Assembly: GCA_031385325.1 (NCBI GenBank)
Contig: JANNBJ010000231.1
Span: forward strand, 1 to 26,306
DNA length: 26,306 bases
Reading direction: 5' to 3'
DNA from: SYFY01 sp031385325
Lineage (GTDB): Bacteria > Pseudomonadota > Gammaproteobacteria > Pseudomonadales > Azotimanducaceae
A program made the translations under genes and the position numbers. Under the pieces are notes generated by a model. That model ran no database searches and had not been told where the DNA came from. It was given only the letters and a program-made list of their open reading frames with translations. Shown piece by piece: positions 1 to 8,771 of this stretch (positions within the stretch are counted from its first letter, which is position 1; each line of letters begins with the position of its first letter).

Positions 1-1
1 C

Positions 2-952
2 CGAAAGTGCTCTTTCTTCGGAGTCAGCACCGATGTTGAAGACGAAGCACAAACACGGGTCAAGGAGCGATATCCCGGTTACCGCTATTTCTGGGATTTT
101 GATCTGACCATCGGCCGGCTGTATGGCGCAGCACCACAAACGGTGTCCGTCAGCACGGAGCCTTCCGCTTATCGCCGCTTCTGGTTGGTTCTTGACCCGC
201 TCATGCGGGTGGTGACGACCATTCCTTTCAACCCGGATGGCAGCGATAGAACAACGCTTCTCGATCTGCTGACGGCGCTACCTGCACCCGACAACTATGT
301 TGGCACGCAGACTCCGGCACCCGTGCTCTTGTTACCCAACGTATTCGAGCCCGAACTGTGCCGACATCTGATCAACCTGTATGACCAGGAGGGTGGTGAA
401 GACTCCGGGTTCATGCGCGAAGAAGCAGGCCTGACTGTTCGTGCCCTGAATCATGATCACAAGCAGCGCCGCGATACCGAAATCACCGACGAGCGTCTCA
501 TCACCATGCTCAAACAGCGTGTGATCCGTCGCATCGTTCCGGAAATTCAGAAAGCTTTCCAGTTCAAGGTAACGCGCATGGAACGCTACATCGTCGCCTG
601 CTATTCCGAAGAACACGGCGGTCACTTCCGGCCCCATCGAGACAACACGACCAAAGGTACTGCGCACCGTCGATTTGCGTTATCCGTCAATCTCAACGAT
701 GACTATGAGGGCGCCGAACTGGGATTTCCTGAATTCGGTTCGCGTACCTACAAGACAGGCGCTGGCGGCGCGGTCGTATTTTCCTGCTCGCTGCTGCATA
801 CGGTCGTGCCGATCACCCGCGGACGGCGTTATGTGTTCCTGCCGTTTTTGTATGACGATGCGGCCGCAAAAATTCGTGAGGCGAACAATCGTTTTCTCGC
901 CCAGGGGATAGAGGCGTACTCCAGTACAACGCCCGGATCTGCACAGGATTAG
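2..952 (+). CDS. Peroxiredoxin-like / 2OG-Fe(II) oxygenase fusion protein, 5' end outside window
   Basis: The frame is open from the first bases, so the gene begins upstream of the window; a GTG at 143 is in frame but would cut the protein. The first ~45 codons read like the C-terminal part of an AhpC/TSA peroxiredoxin fold (FFGVSTD, then YFWDFDLTIGRLYGA). From about 300 onward there is a prolyl-4-hydroxylase-type 2-oxoglutarate/Fe(II) oxygenase domain: HRD (His codon at 635-637) supplies the first two iron ligands, LLHTVVPITRGRR supplies the distal His and the Arg that would bind 2-oxoglutarate. Such enzymes hydroxylate protein or small-molecule substrates using O2. The stop lies two bases before the next gene's ATG, so the two are probably co-transcribed. 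The family of the N-terminal part is inferred from a short stretch; the oxygenase call is firm. Confidence 0.85.
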   Translation, partial: RKCSFFGVSTDVEDEAQTRVKERYPGYRYFWDFDLTIGRLYGAAPQTVSVSTEPSAYRRFWLVLDPLMRVVTTIPFNPDGSDRTTLLDLLTALPAPDNYVGTQTPAPVLLLPNVFEPELCRHLINLYDQEGGEDSGFMREEAGLTVRALNHDHKQRRDTEITDERLITMLKQRVIRRIVPEIQKAFQFKVTRMERYIVACYSEEHGGHFRPHRDNTTKGTAHRRFALSVNLNDDYEGAELGFPEFGSRTYKTGAGGAVVFSCSLLHTVVPITRGRRYVFLPFLYDDAAAKIREANNRFLAQGIEAYSSTTPGSAQD

Positions 953-954
953 TC

Positions 955-1719
955 ATGCTCGACCTCGCCAACCCACGTCATCGCGAACTGTTTTTCAGCG
1001 TTCATCAGAATCTGCCAAGAGAAGCACCTGGAAGCACCGCAGTCACTTTGCACGCGCTGTCGATGACAAACACGCCCACACAGGCACGGGTGCTCGATAT
1101 CGGCTGTGGGCCGGGACACCACACCCTGACGCTGGCATCAGCGTTGCCAGGCGCGCATGTCACTGGTCTGGACGCACATCAACCGTACCTGGACGTCCTT
1201 GCGTCAGGCATTACAACAGATAGATTGAGTGGCAGAGTCGAAGCCGTGCTGGGTGATATGCGTGCTCCACTCTTCCCCGACCGCTCGTTTGACCTGTTGT
1301 GGTGTGAAGCCGCGGTTTATTTCATGGGCTTCGAAACTGCTTTGACCCGCTGGCGTCAACTTCTGAAAGGTGACGGATATCTCGCACTCAGCGACCTCGT
1401 CTGGCTCAGCGATCAACGGCCCCAAAACGCTATCGACTACTGGGCGTCGTACCCGGACATGACCACGATATCAGCTCGCCAAGCGCAGATTGCAGCGCTC
1501 GGTTATACCAGCATCGACGCGTTTGTCATGCCTCCCAGCGCCTGGACTGATGAGTACTACGATCCAATGCAGGCGCGCATTGACCGGTTGAAACACGAAC
1601 ACCAGGGAGATCCGGAAGCGCTGGCAGTACTCGATGCCAGTGGTGAGGAAATTCGTGTGTTCGAGTCATCGGCTGGTAGTTATGGGTATGCGTTTTTTGT
1701 GGCACGACGAGTTGACTAG
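955..1719 (+). CDS. Class I SAM-dependent methyltransferase
   Basis: 254 residues. Motif I is VLDIGCGPGHHT (residues ~43-54), followed by an acidic residue ending strand beta-2 (VTGLDAH) and GDMRAPLFPDRSFDLLWCEAAV as motifs II/III, the layout of a Rossmann-fold UbiE/Methyltransf_11-type enzyme using S-adenosylmethionine. The C-terminal third (YWASYPDMTTISARQAQIA and following) resembles small-molecule methyltransferases in which the end of the chain covers the substrate pocket. The ATG lies two bases after the stop of the oxygenase gene, indicating translational coupling. The substrate cannot be read from sequence. No membrane segment or signal peptide is visible, so it should be cytoplasmic. 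Confidence 0.85.
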   Translation: MLDLANPRHRELFFSVHQNLPREAPGSTAVTLHALSMTNTPTQARVLDIGCGPGHHTLTLASALPGAHVTGLDAHQPYLDVLASGITTDRLSGRVEAVLGDMRAPLFPDRSFDLLWCEAAVYFMGFETALTRWRQLLKGDGYLALSDLVWLSDQRPQNAIDYWASYPDMTTISARQAQIAALGYTSIDAFVMPPSAWTDEYYDPMQARIDRLKHEHQGDPEALAVLDASGEEIRVFESSAGSYGYAFFVARRVD

Positions 1720-1809
1720 CTGACTTCAGCGAGAGCCACCTCCATTCGGGGTTGGGTGGCAAGCGTAAAGCGACTACGATTCCGCTACCAGATTACTGCG
1801 TCGAACTTC

Positions 1810-3879
1810 ATGCGTCGCCTCGTTTTCCTCACACTGTTTGTCGTTCCTTCCATCCTCAACACCGTCTGCATCGCCGCCGAAGGCATGTGGACACTCGACA
1901 ACTTGCCGCGAAAGGAACTTCAGCAGCGCTACGGTTTCAGTCCCGATGCCGCCTGGACTCAACACGCAATGCAAGCCAGCGTGCGCCTGGCCGGTGGATG
2001 TTCCGGATCATTTGTCTCAATTAACGGGCTGGTATTGACCAATCATCACTGTGTCGTGGGTTGCGCACAGGATCTCTCGACTGCGGCTAACAACCTGGTC
2101 AACGATGGATTCCTGGCGAAGGATCGAGCGCAGGAACGACAATGTCCTGGAATGGAGGTGAATCAACTGGACGGGATCACCGATGTGACCCTTCGGGTAC
2201 AAGAGAAGTCGAGGGGTCTGACCGGCAAGCCGTTCAATGACGCTCGCAAGGCTGAATTTTCCCGCATCGAAAACGAGTGCACCCGGGCAGGCGGCACCAG
2301 CGTGCGCTGCGACGTCGTGCAACTCTACCAGGGCGCGCGGTATCACCTGTATCGATACAAACGTTATCAGGACGTTCGTCTGGTGTTTGCGCCGGAGTAT
2401 GAAACCGGTTTTTTTGGCGGTGATCCGGACAACTTCAACTTTCCGCGCTTCAACCTCGACATGGGTCTCCTGCGGGTCTACGACAGCAGCAGGCCAATTC
2501 ATTCGGCGGCATTTTTTCCAATCAGGCAGAACGGTGCTCAGGAAGGTGATCTGGTCATGACGCTGGGTCACCCGGGATCGACAGAGAGGCTGTTGACTGT
2601 TGCTCAACTCGAAACACTGCGCGATACCGTACTGCCATTCAGATTGTTGGGAACCGCAGAATTTCGTGGTGTGCTCACACGTTACAGTCAGGAAAGCGCG
2701 GAACATGCACGGCAGGCGCAGACTGACTTGTTTGGTCTGGAAAACAGTCTGAAGGCCCGCCTTGGCTCACATCGTGCCCTGCTCTCTCCTGCGGTTATGA
2801 GGCGCAAACAGACAGAAGAAGCTGAACTGCGCGAGTGGGTTCAACAGGACATCACGCGAAACAACAGCATCGGCGATCCCTGGACTGCCATCGGTGAGGC
2901 CGAGCAACGATTCCGCAACCTGTATGTCGAATACGCACTGATCGAACGAGGCCTTGCATTTCAGTCGCAACAAATCGACTGGGCGCGGACACTGGTACGC
3001 GCAGCAAAAGAGCGGAGTAAACCGGACGGCCAGCGGCTTCGGGAATTCACCGAGGCAAGCCTGCCGGAATTGAAAGCGAATCTCCTTGCCGATACGCCGA
3101 CGTATCCTGACTACGAAAAGCTCAAGCTTGGCTGGTCACTGGACAAGCTGAGAGAAAATCTCGGTACTGATCATCCCTTCGTGCGCGAACTGTTGGGCAA
3201 ACAATCACCCAACACATTGGCCACCACTATTGTCGATGGCAGCACACTCGCCGATGTGGATACTCGGCGCGCTCTCTGGGACGGCGGGATCGATGCAGTC
3301 AGCGCAAGCAAGGACCCAGCGATTCGGCTGGCAGAATTGATCGACCGCACTGCCAGGCCACTGCGGGACCGGAATGAAAATGAAGTGCAGGCGATCATCG
3401 AAAAAAGCGCAGAACAACTGGCGCGCGCACGATTCGAACGCTACGGGACATCGGTGTATCCCGACGCCACGTTTTCACTGCGTCTGTCAGATGGCGTAAT
3501 CCGCGGCTGGCTGGAACGAGGTCAACCAGTGCCGCCCTTTACCTCTCTAGCAGGTCTGTTCGCGCGCGCAACACACGACGCACCCTACAGACTTTCGCCG
3601 GCGTGGCTGTCCGCCCAGGCGAAACTCGACCTGTCCTCGCGATTCAACCAGGTGTCTACCAATGACATCGTTGGCGGTAATTCCGGCAGCCCGCTCATCA
3701 ACGCGGCCGGCGAAATCGTCGGCCTGGTCTTTGATGGCAACATCCACTCGCTGGGAGGGGATTATTTCTTCGATGAGTCGGTCAATCGAACAGTATCCGT
3801 GCATCCGCAGGCAATGTTGCAGGCTCTGAAGTCGGTGTATTCGGCAGAACATATCCTTGATGAACTGACGGTACGTTGA
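1810..3879 (+). CDS. S46-family dipeptidyl-peptidase (DPP7-like), exported
   Basis: I place the start at ATG 1810 because it opens directly on a signal peptide (MRRLVFLTLFVV... cleavage likely near IAAEG); an in-frame GTG at 1756 would add 18 unlikely residues. The 689-residue length fits family S46, periplasmic serine peptidases that release dipeptides from peptide N-termini. The triad is visible: His in TNHHC (residues 77-81), Asp217 in FNFPRFNLD, and Ser625 in GGNSGSPL. The residue 18 after the nucleophile is Gly643 (FDGN); in characterised S46 enzymes Gly here gives DPP7-type hydrophobic P1 preference and Arg gives DPP11-type Asp/Glu preference. It is followed after 21 bp by the M48-like gene. 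The Gly-to-specificity link is family knowledge, not a measurement here. Confidence 0.95.
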   Translation: MRRLVFLTLFVVPSILNTVCIAAEGMWTLDNLPRKELQQRYGFSPDAAWTQHAMQASVRLAGGCSGSFVSINGLVLTNHHCVVGCAQDLSTAANNLVNDGFLAKDRAQERQCPGMEVNQLDGITDVTLRVQEKSRGLTGKPFNDARKAEFSRIENECTRAGGTSVRCDVVQLYQGARYHLYRYKRYQDVRLVFAPEYETGFFGGDPDNFNFPRFNLDMGLLRVYDSSRPIHSAAFFPIRQNGAQEGDLVMTLGHPGSTERLLTVAQLETLRDTVLPFRLLGTAEFRGVLTRYSQESAEHARQAQTDLFGLENSLKARLGSHRALLSPAVMRRKQTEEAELREWVQQDITRNNSIGDPWTAIGEAEQRFRNLYVEYALIERGLAFQSQQIDWARTLVRAAKERSKPDGQRLREFTEASLPELKANLLADTPTYPDYEKLKLGWSLDKLRENLGTDHPFVRELLGKQSPNTLATTIVDGSTLADVDTRRALWDGGIDAVSASKDPAIRLAELIDRTARPLRDRNENEVQAIIEKSAEQLARARFERYGTSVYPDATFSLRLSDGVIRGWLERGQPVPPFTSLAGLFARATHDAPYRLSPAWLSAQAKLDLSSRFNQVSTNDIVGGNSGSPLINAAGEIVGLVFDGNIHSLGGDYFFDESVNRTVSVHPQAMLQALKSVYSAEHILDELTVR

Positions 3880-3900
3880 TCGACATGTCACGGCTTGTCC

Positions 3901-5358
3901 ATGAGTGAATTGAACGACGACCACTGGACACCGATCTGGTCACCGGAAGAGCGAGAGAGCTTTTTCGCCGCCATCGAGCGCAATCGACGCGCCTCCTGGC
4001 AGGTCAGTCTAGCCGCATTGATGGGTGCGGGTATCGTGGCAACGATCGTGGCCTCGCTCATGGCCCCACTCCTCTATGGCGTATTGGGTTTGGTTCTTGA
4101 TGCGATCAATTTCCTGATACCCACGCCGGATTTGCTCGCACTGATGTTTGAACGCATCGAAGTTGTCATCGATTCACTGCCGGACGGCACGAACGCAGAT
4201 CTGCCTTTTCCATGGTCGGAATGGCTGAGCTTCGGCTTCTGGGCTGCGTTGCCTGGCTTGTTGTTGATGACCATGGTCGTGCTGGCACTGCATCGTGGGC
4301 TGCGCGAATCATCTCAACTGGAAGACGCAGACTTGCGAGTGCGAGAACCACACGCCAGTCGGTTGCCAGAACAACGATTTGTCAATGTGGTCGGCGAGAT
4401 GTCGATTGCCGCTTCAATACCGGTGCCCCGTGTACTGATCGCTCATCGACAAGCCGGCAACGCTGTCATTCTCGAAGATGATCAGGACCAACCTCTGATT
4501 GTGGTGTCCATGCAGCTGCTGGAACAGCTGGACCGAAACGCCATGCAAGGTGTCGCCGCACATCTGGTGTCCGCCATTGCCAACGACGATATGAAAAACG
4601 GTCACCGTGTGGCCGTGGTGATGGCACTGTTCGGCCTGTTGGCCCGTATGGCCACCGGATTTACTGATCGTAATATCCTGAAGTCCTTGTCGCGATTGTT
4701 GCTGGCGTCATTGAACCCGTCCGCACGCAACGCACGGCTGCTGATGGCTGAGCTCGCAGACCCGTTTGCCAGCAGTGAGCCGCAGGCAACCAACCCCGCG
4801 CCCGAAGGCAATCTGTCCTGGAAACAATGGGCATTCATGCCCATCTCCGGCCCCGTTGCAATGTCGGGTTTTTTCGCCGGACTCGTCAGTTCATTCCTGC
4901 TGTCGCCAGTGATTGCGCTGGCCTGGCGACGGCGCAAGTACCTGGCGGATGCGACAGCCGTCCGACTGACCCGGAACCCGGACGCCGTAGCACGTGGGCT
5001 TGAAGGTACTGCAGCAAATCGTGGCGAGGATGCACTGGCACCCTGGGCTGCCCATCTTGCAGTGGTCGAATCTGCGCCGCGGCGCAACAAGAGTGCGACC
5101 GGTTTCATGGACGGTGCGGTGCTGTCGTTCTTTCCTGATCTGCGCAAACGTCTGGAAGCATTGGCCGCTCAGGGCGCGACGGTTCGACTTGTGGATCAAC
5201 AGTATCCCCTCGTGATGTGGCTTGTGGGTTTACCCCTGGGCGCGATATTGGTGGCACTGTTTTCCACCCTGATTTACCTCTTGATGATCGTGTCGCTGAT
5301 GCTATCCATGTTGTTCACCCTTCTACCGATCGCCGCGATTCATGCTCTATTACGATGA
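3901..5358 (+). CDS. Membrane M48-family peptidase homologue lacking all zinc ligands (pseudoenzyme)
   Basis: 485 residues from ATG 3901 (an in-frame TTG at 3895 is possible). Architecture matches membrane M48 peptidases: hydrophobic segments around residues 20-55, 103-125 and 310-340, plus a C-terminal pair at ~435-480. The block LDRNAMQGVAAHLVSAIANDD aligns with the family's usual AHExxHxxNxD segment, but HExxH has become HLVSA (residues 221-225), keeping only the first His. The third zinc ligand, normally Glu in REYLADATAV, is Lys346 (RKYLADATAV). The following VRLTRNPDAVARGLE is well conserved, so homology is secure and catalysis is probably lost. The frame is intact over its whole length, which argues for a maintained non-catalytic role. 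It sits between an S46 peptidase and an Anbu protease gene. Confidence 0.88.
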   Translation: MSELNDDHWTPIWSPEERESFFAAIERNRRASWQVSLAALMGAGIVATIVASLMAPLLYGVLGLVLDAINFLIPTPDLLALMFERIEVVIDSLPDGTNADLPFPWSEWLSFGFWAALPGLLLMTMVVLALHRGLRESSQLEDADLRVREPHASRLPEQRFVNVVGEMSIAASIPVPRVLIAHRQAGNAVILEDDQDQPLIVVSMQLLEQLDRNAMQGVAAHLVSAIANDDMKNGHRVAVVMALFGLLARMATGFTDRNILKSLSRLLLASLNPSARNARLLMAELADPFASSEPQATNPAPEGNLSWKQWAFMPISGPVAMSGFFAGLVSSFLLSPVIALAWRRRKYLADATAVRLTRNPDAVARGLEGTAANRGEDALAPWAAHLAVVESAPRRNKSATGFMDGAVLSFFPDLRKRLEALAAQGATVRLVDQQYPLVMWLVGLPLGAILVALFSTLIYLLMIVSLMLSMLFTLLPIAAIHALLR

Positions 5359-5395
5359 AAGCAGTCGGTTCTCTGGGAGTGAACTTCGGGTAAGC

Positions 5396-5411
5396 TGCAG
5401 GTTGAACCCTG
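5396..5411 (+). promoter_or_regulatory. Short dyad upstream of the Anbu gene
   Basis: GCAGG-TTGAAC-CCTGC forms a 5-bp dyad about 26 bp before the Anbu start, in the 78-bp gap after the M48-like gene. It could be an operator half-site pair or a weak hairpin; nothing in the sequence decides. A strong ribosome binding site (GGAGAAGG, 5427-5434) follows immediately before ATG 5437. Confidence 0.25.
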
Positions 5412-5436
5412 CCCCAACCATCGGACGGAGAAGGAC

Positions 5437-6168
5437 ATGACCTATTGCGTGGGCTTGTTGGTCAAGAGCGGCATGGTGATGTTGTCAGATTCGCGTACCA
5501 ACGCCGGTGTCGACAACATTTCGACCTATCGAAAAATGGCGATCTGGGAAACCCCAGGTGACCGTGTCGTTGTCGTGATGTCCGCTGGCAATCTTGCGAT
5601 CACTCAGTCAGCCATTCAGCTGATGAACGAAGGCATGCCCCAGGGCGATGAGCGACTGTCGATCAAGAATGTGACCTCCATGTACGAGGCTGCCAGGCTC
5701 GCTGGCTGGGCCCTGCGTGAAGTTGATCGTGTTGATGGACCGGCGCTGCGTGCCAGCGGTGTCGGGTTCGGTGCTTCCCTGCTGGTTGGTGGACAGATCA
5801 AGGACCGACGGCTGCGCATGTTTCAGGTGTACGGCGAAGGCAACTTCATCCAGGTCATGCCCGAGACCCCTTACTTGCAGATTGGTGAATTCAAGTACGG
5901 CAAACCCATCATCGACCGTGTGGTCCAGTACGACACCTCACTGGCCACGGCGGCGAAGTGTGCGTTGGTATCAATGGATTCAACGGTGAAAAGTAATCTC
6001 AGTGTGGCGCCACCGATTGACCTCCTTGTGTACGAACGGGATTCGCTGAAGATCAAGATCCACACTGTCATGAAGGACGACGATCCCTACTGGAACAGTT
6101 TGCGCAAGGCCTGGGATGACGGATTGAATGAGCGGTTCAGGCAGTTGCCTGATCCGCCGTGGGCGTAG
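5437..6168 (+). CDS. Anbu-type proteasome beta-subunit homologue (Ntn-hydrolase peptidase)
   Basis: 243 residues beginning MTYCVGLLV, with SDSRTNAGVD, STYRKM and SAGNLAITQS, the hallmark N-terminal blocks of Anbu (ancestral beta subunit), a bacterial relative of HslV and 20S proteasome subunits. The Thr directly after the initiator Met would be the N-terminal nucleophile. A GGAGAAGG ribosome binding site precedes ATG 5437. In described genomes Anbu usually travels with a transglutaminase-like protein, an alpha-E protein and an ATP-grasp or circularly permuted amidoligase. None of these is nearby; the neighbours are a degenerate M48 protein and an SDR gene. Anbu self-assembles in the cytosol; its physiological substrates are poorly known. 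Identification is firm from the conserved N-terminus. Confidence 0.92.
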   Translation: MTYCVGLLVKSGMVMLSDSRTNAGVDNISTYRKMAIWETPGDRVVVVMSAGNLAITQSAIQLMNEGMPQGDERLSIKNVTSMYEAARLAGWALREVDRVDGPALRASGVGFGASLLVGGQIKDRRLRMFQVYGEGNFIQVMPETPYLQIGEFKYGKPIIDRVVQYDTSLATAAKCALVSMDSTVKSNLSVAPPIDLLVYERDSLKIKIHTVMKDDDPYWNSLRKAWDDGLNERFRQLPDPPWA

Positions 6169-6232
6169 GTGCAAGAGGGATTGCGACTGTGCACAGTGCA
6201 AGGGCGGTAGCCATAAAAGCGGGGGACAGCAC

Positions 6233-7042
6233 ATGGGAAAACTCGACGGCAAAGTCGCCATTGTCACAGGTGCCGCGCGCGGACTCGGGCGAAGTTACGC
6301 ACTTCGTCTTGCCAGCCTCGGCGCGAAGGTCGCAGTCAGTGATCTCAATCTGAAGTCGTATCAGGAGTTCGAGGCAGAAGCCGCTGCGATGACCGGTGAT
6401 TCCACCGTTGAAGAAATTCGTACGCAAGGTGGCGAGGCCATGGGGTTTGAGTTTGACATCGCCGATCGAGATGCTGTGTTTGCCATGGTGGAATCGGTAC
6501 ACAAAGCCTGGGGTCGTGTTGACGTACTGGTAGCCAACGCCGGTGGCGGACGTGGCAAACCAAGGGACACCGCGGCATCTGTGGTTCCACCGGAACTGTG
6601 GAACCTCGTTCTGGAAATGAACCTGTATGGCACCTATCACTGTTGCAGTGCTGTGGCCCCGATCATGAAACAGCAAAAAAGCGGACGGATCATCACCGTT
6701 GCGTCCATGGCCGGCAAGGTGGCTGGAATCGGTGGTGGTTACGCCCACTACGGCGCCGCCAAGGCGGCGATCGCCCATTACACCCGCTACCTGGCACAAG
6801 AGCTTGGTCCGTTTGGCATCAACGCCAACTGCATAGCGCCAGGCATCATCGCCACGGCGCGCATCGTCAAGCTGGTCGGCGGTTCACAAGACAGCAACAG
6901 TGCAACCAACGATATTGCTCTGCGGCGATTCGGCACACCGACGGACTGCGCCAAAGTGGTCGAATTTCTCGCGACCGACCTTTCGGACTATGTCACCGGT
7001 GCGCTGATCCCCATCGACGGCGGCGCAACCAGGGGCGACTGA
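6233..7042 (+). CDS. Short-chain dehydrogenase/reductase (SDR)
   Basis: 269 residues from ATG 6233, chosen because GGGGGA (6221-6226) is well placed and the chain then opens on the cofactor fold MGKLDGKVAIVTGAARGLG. Classical SDR signatures are all present: TGAARGLG nucleotide-binding loop, NAGGG, catalytic Ser in ITVASMAG, and YGAAK (YxxxK) in GYAHYGAAKAA, then PG-I-A cofactor loop and a C-terminal IDGGATRGD. SDLN after the second strand suggests an NAD-type acidic residue, so NAD(H) is favoured. There is a ~12-residue insertion around AMTGDSTVEEIRTQ. Its stop overlaps the next start (TGATG), so it is translationally coupled to the TPP-enzyme gene; the substrate is probably an alcohol/ketone made or used by that enzyme, which is inference. 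Confidence 0.93.
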   Translation: MGKLDGKVAIVTGAARGLGRSYALRLASLGAKVAVSDLNLKSYQEFEAEAAAMTGDSTVEEIRTQGGEAMGFEFDIADRDAVFAMVESVHKAWGRVDVLVANAGGGRGKPRDTAASVVPPELWNLVLEMNLYGTYHCCSAVAPIMKQQKSGRIITVASMAGKVAGIGGGYAHYGAAKAAIAHYTRYLAQELGPFGINANCIAPGIIATARIVKLVGGSQDSNSATNDIALRRFGTPTDCAKVVEFLATDLSDYVTGALIPIDGGATRGD

Positions 7043-8754
7043 TGAGTACAGAACTACTGCTCTCCGACAGCGTTCGTACAGCCGACGCCATCCTGCAGGT
7101 GCTCGAGGAAGCCGGTATCGCCATGGTCTTCGGGATTGCTGGTGGACATACAGGTCGGCTGTTCATGTCGCTTTCGAATCATCAGAACACCATTCGTACC
7201 GTGCTGGTTCGCCAGGAAACGCTCGCTGGCGTCATGGCTGAGGTGTATGGACGACTGACCCGCAGACCAGGCGTCATCATCGGACAAGGTCCCTGGGTTC
7301 TTGGCAACGGACTGCTCGGCACCATGGAAGCGTATCTCTCCAGTTCACCGATGCTGTTGCTTACGGACTTCAGTGACAACGCAGGGCACAACCTGCATGG
7401 TCCCTATCAAGCCGGCACAGGCGACTACGGTACCTGGAATGCACGCCAGGCATTCGCTGCAGTCACCAAGCAGGTATTCGAAGCCAACGATCCAGCCGCT
7501 GGTGTGCAGGCAACCCAGTTTGCGATCAAACACGCCATGTCCGGGCAACCGGGGCCGGTAACCGTGTTGTTTTCGTCCGGTGGTTTGTCAGGCCATGTCG
7601 GACCGGACACCGTGCCACGGCTCTATCGCACCACGCCCTACCTGCCTGTGCCATCCAGCGCGGTGGATTCAACAGCCATATTCTCTGCAGTGAGCGTGCT
7701 TGCCAGTGCGCAAAAACCAGTGATCATCGCCGGTAACGGCGTTCGTATCGGCAACGCATTTGAATCTCTGCGCAGCTTTGCCGAACACTATGGCGCGCCG
7801 GTGGTTACCACCGCTTCCGGCAAGGGGACTTTTGCGGAACATCACCCGCTGGCGTTAGGTGTGTTCGGCACCTTCGGTATCGGAGCCGCCAACGCAGCCG
7901 TAGCCGAAGCCGACGTGGTTCTGGTGGTCGGCTCGAAACTCGGCATCTCCGATACCGCTCGCGCCAATCCGGCATTGCTGGATGCCTCGCGACAAAAGTT
8001 CGTGCAGATCGACATCGAACCTCGTAATGCGTCCTGGACGTTTCCGGCGGACCAGGTTGTGATCGGTGAAGCCAGCGCCGTGCTGGATGAACTGACACGC
8101 GCGTTCAGCGGCGGTGGTCGACGCTCCAGCGCCGAAGCCCGCATCGCCGCCCTGCGCAAGAGGCATGGCTATTTTGATTCGCCGGCCTACACCGATGACG
8201 AAGTGCCGATCCTGCCACAGCGTGTTATCGGCGCACTTCGCAAGGTTTTGCCTGACGACGCCATCGTGACCTGTGATGCCGGCGAGAACCGCATCCTGAT
8301 GACCCACTTCTATCAGAACCGTTCAGCCAACGGATTCCTTCAGGCAGCCGGCGCAGGACCGATGGGCTTTGGAATTCCTGCGGCCCTGGCAGCCAAGCTT
8401 GTCTATCCCGACCGCGTGGTGGTGGCAATCTGCGGCGACGGTGGATTTGCCATGACGATGAACGGGCTGATGACCGCCGTTGAACAGAATATCCCGATCA
8501 TCAACGTGGTCTTCAACAATCATGCACTCGGCTGGGTGCTGCATGGTGGTGGCCCCTTCGCCGCGGAGTTCAACGACTTCGATCACGCCGAGATGGCGCG
8601 CTCCATGCACTGCCATGGGATCCGGGTGACCAATCCTGTCGATCTGGAACCCGCCATCCGCGAAGCAATGGCGTGTGGCAAACCGTGCGTGATCGATGTC
8701 GAAACTTCGCTCAAGGTGTCGTTCCGCGATGTCACGTCACCACTGGCCGGTTGA
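7042..8754 (+). CDS. Thiamine-diphosphate-dependent enzyme, acetolactate-synthase-like
   Basis: 570 residues starting at ATG 7042 inside the SDR stop codon. Three-domain TPP enzyme order: N-terminal PYR domain with the cofactor-activating Glu in RQETLAGVMAEVYGR, a central domain (~200-340), and C-terminal PP domain with the TPP/Mg motif GDGGFAMTMNG ... VVFNN. Family members are acetolactate synthases, benzoylformate or other 2-oxoacid decarboxylases and carboligases. The N-terminal loop FGIAGGHTG differs from the usual FGxPG of ilvB-type acetolactate synthases, and no regulatory-subunit gene is present, so a dedicated catabolic or biosynthetic decarboxylase/carboligase is more likely than branched-chain synthesis. 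It is the middle gene of a tight SDR-TPP-cupin set. Confidence 0.92.
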   Translation: MSTELLLSDSVRTADAILQVLEEAGIAMVFGIAGGHTGRLFMSLSNHQNTIRTVLVRQETLAGVMAEVYGRLTRRPGVIIGQGPWVLGNGLLGTMEAYLSSSPMLLLTDFSDNAGHNLHGPYQAGTGDYGTWNARQAFAAVTKQVFEANDPAAGVQATQFAIKHAMSGQPGPVTVLFSSGGLSGHVGPDTVPRLYRTTPYLPVPSSAVDSTAIFSAVSVLASAQKPVIIAGNGVRIGNAFESLRSFAEHYGAPVVTTASGKGTFAEHHPLALGVFGTFGIGAANAAVAEADVVLVVGSKLGISDTARANPALLDASRQKFVQIDIEPRNASWTFPADQVVIGEASAVLDELTRAFSGGGRRSSAEARIAALRKRHGYFDSPAYTDDEVPILPQRVIGALRKVLPDDAIVTCDAGENRILMTHFYQNRSANGFLQAAGAGPMGFGIPAALAAKLVYPDRVVVAICGDGGFAMTMNGLMTAVEQNIPIINVVFNNHALGWVLHGGGPFAAEFNDFDHAEMARSMHCHGIRVTNPVDLEPAIREAMACGKPCVIDVETSLKVSFRDVTSPLAG

Positions 8755-8771
8755 ATCAAGGAGATTGAGTC

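Noticed and set aside
143..952. GTG at 143 as the start of the oxygenase gene
   Set aside because: The frame is open to the window edge and the upstream codons look like a coherent protein domain.
1204..2706. Long opposite-strand frames under the methyltransferase and S46 genes
   Set aside because: They lie antisense to well-conserved genes and show no family motifs.
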